From Agapanthus africanus (lineage: Eukaryota; Streptophyta; Magnoliopsida; Asparagales; Amaryllidaceae), in contig JASDDO010000016.1 in the NCBI GenBank assembly GCA_030015575.1, positions 112,425,241 through 112,489,240 on the forward strand: a DNA stretch of 64,000 nt, given 5' to 3'. The notes beneath the pieces are model-generated. The model saw only the letters and a list, made by a program, of their open reading frames with translations. It made no database searches and was not told where the DNA came from. Positions 36,057 through 46,857 of this stretch are shown here, piece by piece. Numbering within the stretch: the stretch's first letter is position 1; each line of letters starts with the position of its first letter. The position numbers were made by a program, and so were the translations under genes.

Positions 36057-37431
36057 TATCCCATCATTTAAGTCCACCTAATCATCACAGATAAATATAA
36101 CGTACGCTTATGCCATCCGCATTCACCTCGATGTCCCGTCTGCACCGTTTGGTTAGGTAACTAACGGCAGAGCGGGGCAGGGCTAGCGCGGGTGTAAAAC
36201 ATAAGCAACGTCTATATAATATATCATATATACTATATATAATATCTATCTGAACAAATCACATGATCACATCACAGATAACGTAGCAGAAAAAACATAT
36301 GAAATATTGGATATACTAGGACGTCCGTGTTTTCAATACGAGCCAGTATAAAACACGGATTCCACGGTCGTGATGAATAGCCAATCCCACACCCCTAGAC
36401 CCCTACGAGAGCGGCAAGCAACCCTACCAATTCTAGGGTTAGGAGACCCGGACTCGACTCCTCGAGTTGGTCTCCCACTGGACCCCAGAACCCGGTTACT
36501 TGTGCTCCCCTTCATGGGTCTATCCTAATGCGGAAAAGTAAATAATATACAAATGGTGACAACATCCGCAACCTGGAAGTGCCCCAATAAAAGAATATTA
36601 CATACAAGTTTTTACATGAATGAAAATGAAAAACACTCATCTCACATAAAAAACCCCCGGCTATTCAAACACGACGATCCAATATAACATATCCAGCAAC
36701 ACATAACATCACATGTCATCAACGTAAGTAAATATGCGCATCCCAATTGTCGTTGACATATAGCAACAAAACCGGCGATATCACATATTACACTTACAGT
36801 CATAGAAAAGAAAGTGTAAAACTACAGCAGTTGGAATCCGCAACCTATTTAGACATCACATGCCTAAACAAATGAAATACTTAGACATCGCATGCCTAAC
36901 AATTATAAACCCCGCATTTTAGTCTCAAAATCGAAAACACTTTTCAATATAAAGTCGGGCAATTCAACAAGATTCCCGACATCCTGATCGAATGCTCGTC
37001 GCAAACTTCAGTAGGCGGTCGCACCCCCGACGCCATCGACAAAGTGCACCAAGGCGGAACACCGCTGCCGCGAGCACCCGAACGGATGCTTTCGGCGATG
37101 GGGTTCTCCTACAGTCACTTGGTCGGGGCTATGGAGTGAGGCTGTCTATTAAGTTTACCCGGCGAGTATCCGCGTACGCTACGTGATTGCGACGGACTTT
37201 TGATCACATCAAAATTCCGTGGCAACCGATCAAGTGAGACTAAACCGCTAGATTTATAACATTCATTCAGTTATCTCATGACTACTTGTGAATTCCAATT
37301 ATTGTATCCCATTCCAGACAAACAGAAAATGTTAAACTTTCCGATCGAACAGTCAAACACCCAAGTTTTCCCGATACAGCTCAACACATGAAATAAGTCT
37401 AAAAACATTTAGTTCATGCCTCAGTACCAAC

Positions 37432-37577
37432 GGTCCAGCCGTAGAAGGGTCAAGCCAACGCCTCACATGTGGCACGCCGTACTGCCCCAAACCCTAAGGT
37501 TCGAAGGGCAGTTCAAGACGGTCACATAATCGAGTTAAGGTTTGTTGTCTTCTAGAGGGACCATCGCATTACTTGCA
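37432..37577 (-). repeat. Block shared with gypsy element G (E copy)
   Basis: The segment from 'ggtccagccgtagaaggg' to 'cttctagagggaccat...ttgca' is clearly similar to 59775-59916 inside G, in the same orientation relative to both elements. I see no open frame or terminal repeats. Confidence 0.75.
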
Positions 37578-37854
37578 CTACTTAGAACGTCATTAAACTA
37601 CGGAAAAGTCCAACAATTGGAAATTTCCCGGCAGGGGAAAAAGTGGGTATTTATATCCGGTCGAACTTTTTAACATATTCTAAAATTATCCGGAAAGGCA
37701 CACAGACAAAATTAGACAATCCGATCGAAACACCGAGTCCCCAATACAACCCAGAAAACTCAACTCTTGAGTGAGATTTAAAAATTCCCAAGAAACTCAG
37801 CAATGCAAGAACAAAGTTACTGTGCAAAACGTTTTGAATGAAGAGATTAACTGG

Positions 37855-37899
37855 CCGCGGAACCGCCGCATTAGCCATGCTAATGCCGCGGTTCCGCCG
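37855..37899 (-). other. GC-rich hairpin in E leader
   Basis: Arms 37857-37875 and 37879-37897 form 18 of 19 pairs around CAT. The edge nearest the primer site is 186 nt from it. Confidence 0.78.
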
Positions 37900-38084
37900 G
37901 TCTATGATCGAATCAGGGGTCCCGTTTTATACAGTAATTCTTAGTATCTTCTACTGAGTTTTCTGCATATTTTTAATTCTCAAAAATCCCCGTTTTTGAA
38001 AAGGTCCAGAGAGCATTTTGGATTTAGGGTTTCGGTTCGATCGGACTTCAAACTCCGTCTACGCAACGCCTAAGGCTCAAGCTA

Positions 38085-38097
38085 GGCTCTGATACCA
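38085..38097 (-). other. Primer-binding site of element E
   Basis: The plus strand reads GGCTCTGATACCA, which is TGGTATCAGAGCC in sense, one base from the LTR. It matches 13 nt of the initiator Met-tRNA complement. Confidence 0.92.
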
Positions 38098-38098
38098 C

Positions 38099-40292
38099 TG
38101 TAAGGTTCCTAGGCACACTAATGAAGTCTCACAAGTGATCAAACATGCTCAATTCAAAAATTTCCTTGTGCCTACAAACCCTAATACGGATCGTTAACTA
38201 GAAAACAAGGCGATGCAAGCAAGTAAACGAATTTATAGCTAAAGGGAAGGGGCTACAACCTTTGTAGATCTGGTCCTCCACCTCCTAGGCTCCGTAATGA
38301 CGTCCCTCCGCTGTCCAAATCGAATCCATGACTCTAGCGTCGGCTTCATCGGAGAAATAGACGGGCTAGGTCGTCAACTTCGATGCCGAAGATGATCTAC
38401 GTCGAGGCATCACAAGATCAAGCCCCCACTTCACCAAGTCATGAAACTTGTGAAGATAACACCCTATACTACTTGGCAAGAGGTAGAGGATGAAGAAATA
38501 GGAGGTGGGTTCACTTTAGAATTGGATTTCTCACTCATTTTCACAAGTTGCCATTGATGGAGCAAGGTTTCTTCTTGTTGATCATGAGGAAGAAGAAGAA
38601 AAAGAATTATGATAAGTTATTATAAAATAGAAAATAAAATCAATACTTATCATATGGCAACCATGATTAGGTGTAGAGAATAGACCATGGTTAGTGGGAA
38701 TGGTTAGGGTTAAGCATGAGACAAATATGGTGGACTTGTTTGAAGCTTCAACAAGCAAACAAATAAAGCCACCATATCAATTTCTTTTCCAAAATAAATA
38801 AATAAGTAAGAAAATAAATCAAGTGAAACCCTAACCACTGACCAACCATGGTATAAACAAAACATACACCCAAACTAGCATGTATCATCAAACATGATAC
38901 AATCTTGTGCACAAAAATATATCATATACACAATATGCACATGAAGTGAGAAAATCCATTTAAAGTGAACTAATATTAGTTAATGTAAAGTAATATATCA
39001 AATATATAAGTATGCATTAAATCATTAAATCACTACTTGATTTAACGATCCGGTCATATCGCATATAACCGACTAATATCCAATGTATCGGCTTATCGAA
39101 TCAATCCTTGATTCGATAACTAGGCTATATCGCATACAACCAATCGATACATTCATCGCAAGAATAGAATACGGTATCACATACACGCATTATTCTCGGT
39201 CCCGCACATATCTCATATGCGCTCCTATTTCGTTTTGCTTGAGCCAAGAAACCTCTGTGTAAGACTCTAAAGACTCGTCAATACGCCGGCAGCAGATGAT
39301 GATCATATCAAACACCCACAAGCCGCAAGCGGTCTGCTAAACGTAACGGCCACCCAGGTATTGAGCGATCAGAAGATCGACGAGCAAGCCCTCTCACACT
39401 CCTGTGAATCCAACCAGTAACACTTACCGTATAGTCTGGTCTGTTCGTCTGATATGTCGCATATCTCGCCTAGGGGTGGTAAACGTCAGACCCCAATAGC
39501 TCGATAAGTCATGCCGACGTAAGGTCCATAACATTCGTGAAACTACTGATAACTCTTACCAGTATATCACTACAACCCTGGCCAGGGATTTCCTGTTATG
39601 GCCAGTCGAGCATAGCGCAACATCCACCCCCAATACCGGGAGAGACGAATCCCCTCCTATCGCTCATTGCCTCCATGTGAATCGGGACTGTACCCAAAAA
39701 CCACCTGTTTGCACGACACAATAGAGCCGTGGTAGGGTGGAAATCAAAGCACAGTGGAAGACACACAAGACTCTATGACGATCTGGGGTCAACAGACTAA
39801 GCTGTACCAGTGTCACCAGAGAACTGTCATCTGACGTGAGGTATAATACCATCTGGGAGTTCTCGGCGAGTCCGTTCAGTGTACCCAGTCTCTACTGAGC
39901 ACCCGCATACCATTTCTGATGTCAAACACCAATGGATATGGGATCATCCATCGCCCATCACATGGGTCGAGAAGATATACGCTAGTCTACTCTGGAATAT
40001 CGATGCCCCGTCTCGATATTCCCACGACTAGGAACATTGAAGGATGTACTCATGGACTATCCAGGCCCCACTAGTATGATCTGCATCATAGTCCTGGAAG
40101 TCGAGTACACTTCCTAAGGGCTTTATCAACATGTAATCAGAGAGAAAGAGAGTATACATGTTAAGATAAAGATCAACCAGATAGCGTACTATCATGCCGA
40201 GCAAGAAAGTCCTACCTATATATGTCCCAGCATCCACTACAATATACATCCAATGTACAGCAATGGCCTCTAGGGCATACATATAACTAACA
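38099..40292 (-). repeat. 5' LTR of element E
   Basis: This LTR is 2194 bp with ends TGTAAGG (plus-strand left) and ACTAACA (right). The five bases after it are AACCT, a possible target duplication whose partner is lost. Confidence 0.92.
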
Positions 40293-42085
40293 AACCTATC
40301 ATCAGTCCAAGTATCAGCGTCAACCACCTCAGGAGTATCTCCAACCCAAGGGTAGGCCCCAGGGGCAAGGAAACACAGTCCCAAATCACGCTCGCAAATA
40401 ATCAGTAATATCACCCATACGACTCCCGAAATCGCTGTATATACCGGCAGTGGGAATCCTGAGATTCCGTTGATCAAACTCACACTCAAACTACCCCACA
40501 TCCGCGGTCTACATCAAACACCGACCATGAACCCAAGTACTAGTCGCTCCATGACAAGTCTACGCCAGAACTGGAGACAGGATCTCCATCATACATGGCT
40601 CGACTGGTATTCAAGATAAATGGACAGTACTCGATGTCTTACCAATGACACTAATATACGTGCTTCCATAACCGTCCCATTCCAGTTATAGTTACACCTA
40701 TATATGTCACATAGGCGTCGACAATGCAATAATTTAACTGGTTCCGCTGATTGAGTATAAGTACGTGTCATTTCACTTATTCATTCACGCTTTAACACTA
40801 ACGTACTTGCCACAATCCAATCACTAATATTTTTCACTAGGTAATGTAGCACGGTCATTAGATTATCAATGTTTATGACCACTACATGATATGATGAGAA
40901 TGTAATTAATTATAATACGAATAAAATATAGCAGCCAGTGTCATACCATTCGCAAAATTTACTATAAGCCACACGTGCAGAATTAAGCAAAACAATATAA
41001 AAGGGGTAAGCAGTATGCTTAATTATCAGTCCATCAAAATTGGTTTCGCGTCAATCGGGTGCCAGGTTACTAGTTATAGTCATTTCATTTTAAGTGTTTA
41101 CTGTTGGAAATCCAATTTCTGAACTGGAAGTTCGTTCCGTAACACATTTTACTCCCAGTTGGGAGCATAATTAGGCGACGCTACAGTTGGATAATATTTA
41201 GGTTTATCCGTCAAGTTCTAACACATCCTACGGATCAATAATATTCGTTTTAAGAAAGGAGATATGCACTGTTTTAGGGTAAGGTATACATTCTGTCTCT
41301 GCATGAAACTGCAGAACACACTGACGGTTTAAAAGGTGTTATAAATAACAAACGATACTGGAATACAATGAGACCAGCACCGTTAGAAAGATAATTCAAT
41401 TATATAAACTTCTATGTATGTCTCTGCACACTTGCGTGCTTAAACAGTGAGAAACATGCATTCTAAAACGGTTAGGGTAAAGATTCTTGCCCTGGACAGC
41501 AGTCCAGAGCCACGAATCACCTCTGTATTCGTCGTTATAACTTATTAAAATACAAGGATGAACTATGGGGTGCTGTAGCTTTATATATTGTCTTCGATAT
41601 GAGCCATCAAACATTAAGTTGCAAGTTGTATTAAATTCAATATGGATTTTAGAATATCGCCTGTGCGGTGAATTCCAGATTCAACATCGCATTTTGGGGG
41701 CGTCGTTTCTTGTGAGAAACAACGTTATTTTTCCTTCAAATTTCCACACGATAATTATAAACAGTAAAGGGATTTATCTATCATAAATTCCGCTATTTTT
41801 ATTTAGGTTTTGGTTTAGAATTCGCATCGCACACTCTTGCATTATATACATGTCACGATCGAAACTTCGGTTTTACCCAATTAATTAAAGTGTGATTTAA
41901 TCACTACAAGTTCTACACGATACTAGAAAGGTAATATTAAACCCGAATGTGTTCCACTCAATAACATTAAATGACGACGGTCACACATTAGAATATAACG
42001 ATAATTATAGTGTAAATATAATATCAATATAACTACAATTTGACAACTAATAATTTATAGTATGTAGAGCAAGTGAAGGGTTCAC
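40293..42085. other. Unassigned AT-rich DNA
   Basis: No LTR ends, primer site or protein domain is recognised. A minus-strand open frame running from 40501 into the E LTR crosses the insertion boundary and has no family I know. The right edge joins a GTAAGT splice-donor-like site at 42088-42093 (minus strand). It may be old LTR or intron sequence. Confidence 0.5.
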
Positions 42086-43410
42086 TTACCTTCGGTCGCT
42101 TGATATAAAATCGACAACACGTCCGGGATCTATCTCGACACTCGACACGATGTGATGCAGGACACGTGCGCGATGCGGGCGCGATACACGGTGACCTAAT
42201 ACTGGATGCGGCGGCAACGCGGGCGTGATACGGTAGTGGGAGTGGTGATGACGCGGGCGTGACACGTTACTGGGCACGGTCTTGACTTGGTGTGTGGTGT
42301 GGGAGTGGCACGGCGCATGCACTGGATCAGGCATGGTGTGGCACGGGGCCAGACACGATGTAGCACGGGGACTGGGTACGATATGGCATGGGGAGTGGGT
42401 ACGGGGTGTGAAACGTCTGGGTACGCGGTGGCACGGAGGCGGGCACAGTGTGGCACGGACACAACACGGTTTGGGTTCAGCACAGCTAGCGGTAGGGGCT
42501 ACGACAGTGGTGGTGCTCGATGGCGGTGAGTAGAATGGAGCTAGGCGACTGTGAGGAGGCTGGCGAAGACGCGGTCGGAGGTGGCGCAGGCAAGGCACGA
42601 CGGTGGTGCTGCGGTGCTGGCAGGGGAGTGGGCACGTCGTGATTCGAGGCTGGCATGAAGTGGGCACTTGTGCAGAGAGAAGACTCGGTAATAACAACGG
42701 TGAGCTCGGGGACCAGCGGTGGTCGAGGGAGCTCCGGCGAAGAGTGGGGGTCAGTGGTGAAGGTTCTGGCGTTGGGTTTAAAGATGCAGTGAAGGAGGTT
42801 GTGGGGCTGGAAGTGGACGAGGTCGATGGAGGCGGCTTGTCAGTGAGAGGAAAAGATGAGGTGATGGGGAATGGGGTCAGTGATGGAAGATGGTGGCACC
42901 ATCGTGGAGGCAAGAGATGAGGAGGTCGGGGAGGTGGAGATGATGGCAAGAAGATCGGGTTGGATGCGGAGAAGACGCTAGGGTTGGAGTCGTGGATTTC
43001 GATGGGTCTCGGCGAAGGTGTCGATGGGTGGTGAAGATGCTCGGGATTAGGGTTGGTGCGCCGGTGATGGGTATTGAGGAAGGAGGAAGAAGATGGAGAT
43101 GATGGCGGTGGCAGCAGGTGCTATGGGGTTGATTCGCGGGGATTGCTCTATGGAGGTGGTTGTGAGACGAGGGGTGACGATGGGAAGGCGAGGTCGTCGG
43201 TTAGGAGAGGGGGAAGAGAGAGGGGGGAGAGAGAGAGGGGTGGCCGCGGAGGTCACGGGGGCGTTAGCAGAGGAGGAGGGGGTCATTGCGAGGGAGAGGA
43301 GCACGGGTCATGTGGGAAAGATGTTGGGACGAGGACGTGGGATGAGGACGTGGGATGAGGAGGTGGGAAAGGAGCACGAGAAAAAAGAGAAGAAAACTTT
43401 TTTGTTAGGT
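42086..43410 (-). other. G-rich (plus strand) low-complexity block, exon-like on the minus strand
   Basis: It contrasts sharply with its AT-rich neighbours. The minus strand is C-rich, with many CCACC, TCTCC and CCCTAATC runs, and ends in 'cgaaggtaagtgaaccc', a good 5' splice-site sequence. The longest frame (42086-42949, minus) is Pro/Ser/Thr/His-rich and looks compositional rather than a known protein. Candidates are a 5' UTR exon of a decayed gene or the transcribed end of an old gypsy LTR, which often carries a similar donor. Confidence 0.4.
42330..42475 (+). repeat. Degenerate 22-23-bp minisatellite
   Basis: About six or seven head-to-tail units resembling GGTACGATGTGGCACGGGGAC occur, each differing at several bases. 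It accounts for the repetitive CHTMP-like translations on the minus strand. Confidence 0.65.
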
Positions 43411-44346
43411 AAAAGTTAAGTAAAAAAAATATAAACGTATATATATTTTAAACAGCTTATAGTTTATATAATAAGAATATTTCAATTAATATATTTGAGT
43501 TTTACAGCTGATACAAAAATACTTCAAAATATGCCCGGGTTGGGTCTAAAATTACGGTTTGAAAATACGGATAATATACGTATCAACCAAAACCAAAAAA
43601 TGATATCCGGTTAAAAAAAATGCATACCCTCAAGAACGGATACACGTAGTATGCACGTAGAGATCCAAACGATTCCGTTTCAATGAACGGGATGAGAACA
43701 CGATATACGGATGCAACCATAGGGTCTGAGTTAGAAAGAAAGAATTGAGAAAAATATAAAAAGGAGATAGGGGTTAATTAGGGTAAAGGTTTAGATGTTA
43801 GGTTTTAGAAAATATAGAAAATTATGTAGGAAAATTTGAGGAAATATTTAAAAATTGTTTATTAAAATACGGATACGGTATAGTCGGAACTGGGTATTAC
43901 AAATATTTTATGTGAAAATAGCGTATGCATAGCGTAGCATATACTATTTGTTAAAAAGAGTGAGCTACTTTGTATTTAACCTATTTACTGATGCTAAGTA
44001 GCGAAGAAGCTAAACTACGCTACGTAGTATAAAATAACGAGCTATGTACCGAGGTATTTTAAATATTGAGCTATATATTTAAAATTCATTTCTCACTATT
44101 CGTTTTCACTAACCGTTTGTAATTATTTGTTTTTTTTTAAAAATGAATTATTAGCAATAACTTATAACACCTTTTAAGTTGCATAAGCTTAAACAACATG
44201 GCCAGTCACCAGACTACCTTTATGCTCTTTTTGTGGCATCAAATTATTGCCTTTAGATTGTGTTTCATTTACGAGCATGCATGCCAATGCGATCATGAAA
44301 TTTTGAAAAAACTTGCGTAAAAGTATTAAGAAACAAGAAAACTTAC
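43411..44346. other. Unassigned AT-rich DNA
   Basis: No gene is recognised. The right part, read leftward from 44346, starts with GTAAGT and looks like the intron following the GH3 exon. Confidence 0.5.
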
Positions 44347-44550
44347 CAATAGTAAGATTGTTCCCATCAAACCGCCTTGAAACTCAATTGTCCACCCACC
44401 ACATTGGTATCCGAGGTTGTCGGCATGTGTTCCATCAACAAGGATTTTCATCTTCTTTGGGAGGGGTGGCAATGGTGTTTCAATACTCTTCCTATTCTTC
44501 AGCAACACTAGCGATTTTCTCACCGCTTCCTTCACCAGCTCTCTATGCTC
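44347..44550 (-). pseudogene. Exon fragment of a GH3 beta-glucosidase (beta-D-glucan exohydrolase type)
   Basis: A minus-strand frame reads [12 protein letters not shown], then a PLPPLPKK linker and [20 protein letters not shown]. This is the segment at the start of the second domain of plant family-3 glycoside hydrolases, which act on cell-wall beta-glucans. The exon is framed by AG at 44551-44552 and by GTAAGT starting at 44346 going left, so it was captured or left as genomic DNA with its intron, not as cDNA. No other exon of the roughly 600-residue protein is visible on either side. Upstream lies a Tat-type LTR fragment in the same orientation. It is a relic or a captured fragment. Confidence 0.85.
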
Positions 44551-44551
44551 C

Positions 44552-45240
44552 TATTTTACACCAAAAGTTCACTTTAGAAGGTGTAGATGAAACGAACTGA
44601 TAGAGCTCTGGATCCCCTTCAGATGTTGTCTTCCGACGATCTGCCGACGGCGTAGGCGAACGGCTGAGCTTGGGTTTGAGGATTGTCGCCTGAGGCGTGT
44701 AGATCTCAATGGGTTTTGTTTGGTGCGAAGCCGAGCTACCTGCAAAGAAGTCCAGGGGTGGTTGTATCATCGTGGACCCTCCGACGATCAAATTAGTCGA
44801 GATATTTGGGAAGAGTAGCAGTCTATTGGGTAAGAATTGCCTTACCAGAGTCGTCGGAGAGAGGGGATTATATAGCGGCAGCCGTGGGCTAGCGGACGCA
44901 AGATACTCGCCAGCCGTTACGCCCATGGCGTTGCGCCTGCGAGAATGGTGGGATCCCCCATTAATGACGAGATACGCTCGTTAATGGGGGGACGCGACGG
45001 CATGTAACGCGGGATCGTGGGGCGGCGGATATCTAGCATCTGGCGAAATTCGCGGAGCCGTGGCGGAGTCGCCTGTGATCTGCGTTCAGGGTCGTTTAAT
45101 AGAACTGAGGAGGCTTAGCTCGGCGGGAGGCTTAGAGGCGAGGGGGAGGCCGAGAAAGCTCGGTTCTGTGATAGCACGGAGGCGAGCTAGGAGGCTGAGA
45201 AAGCTCAGCGTGTAGGAGGGCTTAGAGGTGAGCCAATGTT
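44552..45240 (-). mobile_element. Tat-type Ty3/gypsy LTR fragment
   Basis: On the minus strand a TATA-like 'gctatataatcccctctctc' (near 44870) is followed by 'gactaatttgatcgtcggag' and 'ctggacttctttgcaggt', a succession typical of the promoter and R/U5 part of Tat/Athila-class LTRs. Upstream is a CG-rich stretch with short repeats of the type 'gcctcctagctcgcc'. Exact ends were not found. It runs directly into the GH3 exon. Confidence 0.55.
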
Positions 45241-45419
45241 CATTTACCCACCAACCACAGGACTCTTCAGGGAATCCTTGAAGGTCTGGTCCAGGAAGCG
45301 GGACGATTGCCCGGGGGACGCCTCCAATGTGCGGTCTTTACCCTCTCTCCATGTGCATCGGGACACGACATCTGCCGCATGTCACGATCCGGGGAGTTCC
45401 TACCTACGAGCATCATCAT

Positions 45420-46857
45420 GAATTGTAAAAAGTTGATAGACCAAGGCAGAAAGAGCGGGGCGTGATGAGCCCTGGTCACCCTCCTACTTAACATCGGGGA
45501 GGCAGGACGTACGCAAACCGTACCAGTGGAGTTCATCGTCGCTAGAATTCCATCGACCTACAATATCCTCCTGGGACGCCCGACGCTAAACTCCCTTCGG
45601 GGCGAGATCTCGACCTACCACATCGCGATAAAGTTTCCACTCGACCAAGGCGGAATAGGACGGGCCTACGGGAACCAGCAAACCGCAAAGATTTGCTTCA
45701 CAGTGACATCTATGCCTGAGGAACGAAGCGATGACATTGAAAGCACGGGTGATTTCCAGGGGTCCTTGGATACTCGGGACGAACAAAAAGAAATCCGAGG
45801 GGCCCCGGTGGAGCCGCTAACAGAGGTCCCCCTCGTCGAAGGGGACAATGAATGAACCGTCCAAATCGGGTCACTCTTAACAGGGGACCGGAGCGACGAG
45901 CTGGTCCATTTCCTCATAGGGGACTCGGACGTGTTCACTTGGGCGCCCGCCGGCATGCCCGGGATCGACCCCAATGTAATATCACATAATCTCGGGGTCA
46001 ACCCGACGGTCCGTCCCGTCCGGCAGAAGAAACGACGCTTCACTCTGATCAAACAAAAGGCGATCGAGGACGAAGTTGATCGGTTGCTTGCAGCCAACTT
46101 TGTTCGAAACGTGGCCTACTCAGAATGGCTGGCGAATGTGGTCATGGTTAAAAAGGAAATCGGGAAGTGGCTGATGTGCGTCGACTTCACAGACCTCAAC
46201 AAGGCCTGCCCAAAAGATAACTATCCCCTCCCTCGGATAGATCAGCTCGTCGACATTTCGGCTGGCCACGAGTTACACAGCTTCATGGATGCTTTCTCCG
46301 GCAACAACCAGATCCGTATGGACCCGGAAGAAGAAGAGCTCACCACATTCACAACGGACCGGGGGGTATACTGCTATAATGTGATGCCCTTCGGCCTCAA
46401 AAACGCTGGGGCTACATACCAGCGCTTGGTTAACAGGATGTTCAAAACAAAAATCGGGAGGAACATGGAGGTTTATGTCGACGGCATGCTCGTTAAATCG
46501 ACCTCGTCAGATGAGCATGCTAAAGATCTTGGAGAGACTTCCGACATCCTCCACAAATTGAAAATGAAGCGGAATCCCGCCAAGTGCGCGTTCGGGGTCA
46601 CTAGTGGAAAGTTCCTCGGATTCATGGTTACCCACCGAGGAATCAAAGCTAACCCGGAGAAAATCAGTGCCATCCTCAACATGGACGCACCAAAGACTGA
46701 CGTCGAAATCATGCGAATCAATAGGAAGGTAGTCGCTCTGAGTCGCTACATGTCAAAGTCCGGAGAAAAGTGACTCCCATTCTTCAAAGCCCTGAGAAAG
46801 ATCCCAAGGTTCGAATGGTCGGAGGAGTGTCAGATCGCTTTCGAGCAATTGAAAATA
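45420..46857 (+). pseudogene. Tat-lineage Ty3/gypsy gag-pol fragment (gag end, protease, RT)
   Basis: One frame holds a gag C-terminal trace (KKLIDQGR near 45427), a stop at 45463-45465, a protease end (LLGRPTLNSLR near 45568) and RT (DFTDLNKACPKD near 46177, MPFGLKNAGATYQRL near 46384). The catalytic YVDD reads YVDG (46474-46485), which would abolish polymerase activity. Further stops are TGA at 45853-45855 (compatible with CGA to TGA) and TGA at 46771-46773. The same frame continues past it (LPFFKAL) to 46857, where element C inserted. Codon composition is GC-richer than in the copia elements. Confidence 0.9.

Larger units (their letters stand above)
34980..38084 (-). other. Leader of element E, with about 0.7 kb of extra sequence
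   Basis: It holds the same modules as the other leaders: GNRA-like hairpin (35155-35170), three tetraloop hairpins, two GCCGAGATCC-type boxes (35740-35766, 35887-35912), AT-rich hairpin (36036-36056), conserved box (36108-36180) and GC-rich hairpin (37855-37899). Compared with A, an additional stretch lies at about 36990-37620. It includes a block (37432-37577) also found in gypsy element G. Confidence 0.75.
30031..40292 (-). mobile_element. Copia element E, reverse strand, 3' end truncated
   Basis: Read on the minus strand: 5' LTR 40292-38099, primer site 38097-38085, leader about 38084-34980, degenerate gag-pol 34980-32151, polypurine tract 32150-32140 and 3' LTR 32139-30031. The 3' LTR lacks the last 100 bp or so that are present at 38099-38199 of the 5' LTR. 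Its start (TGTTAGTTATATG) and polypurine tract are close to those of B. The LTRs differ by several substitutions and an 11-bp or so deletion near 38740. Confidence 0.9.

Noticed and set aside
40028..40501. Minus-strand 157-codon frame near the E boundary
   Set aside because: It crosses the junction between the E LTR and its flank, so it is an accidental fusion. The flank part has no family I recognise.
42086..42949. Minus-strand open frame of 287 codons as a proline-rich protein gene
   Set aside because: Its composition follows the strand-asymmetric low-complexity DNA and a 22-23-bp minisatellite. No domain is recognisable, and other frames over the same block are open too.
44347..44550. Functional GH3 beta-glucosidase gene
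   Set aside because: Only one exon is visible within several kilobases, and it is flanked by LTR sequence.
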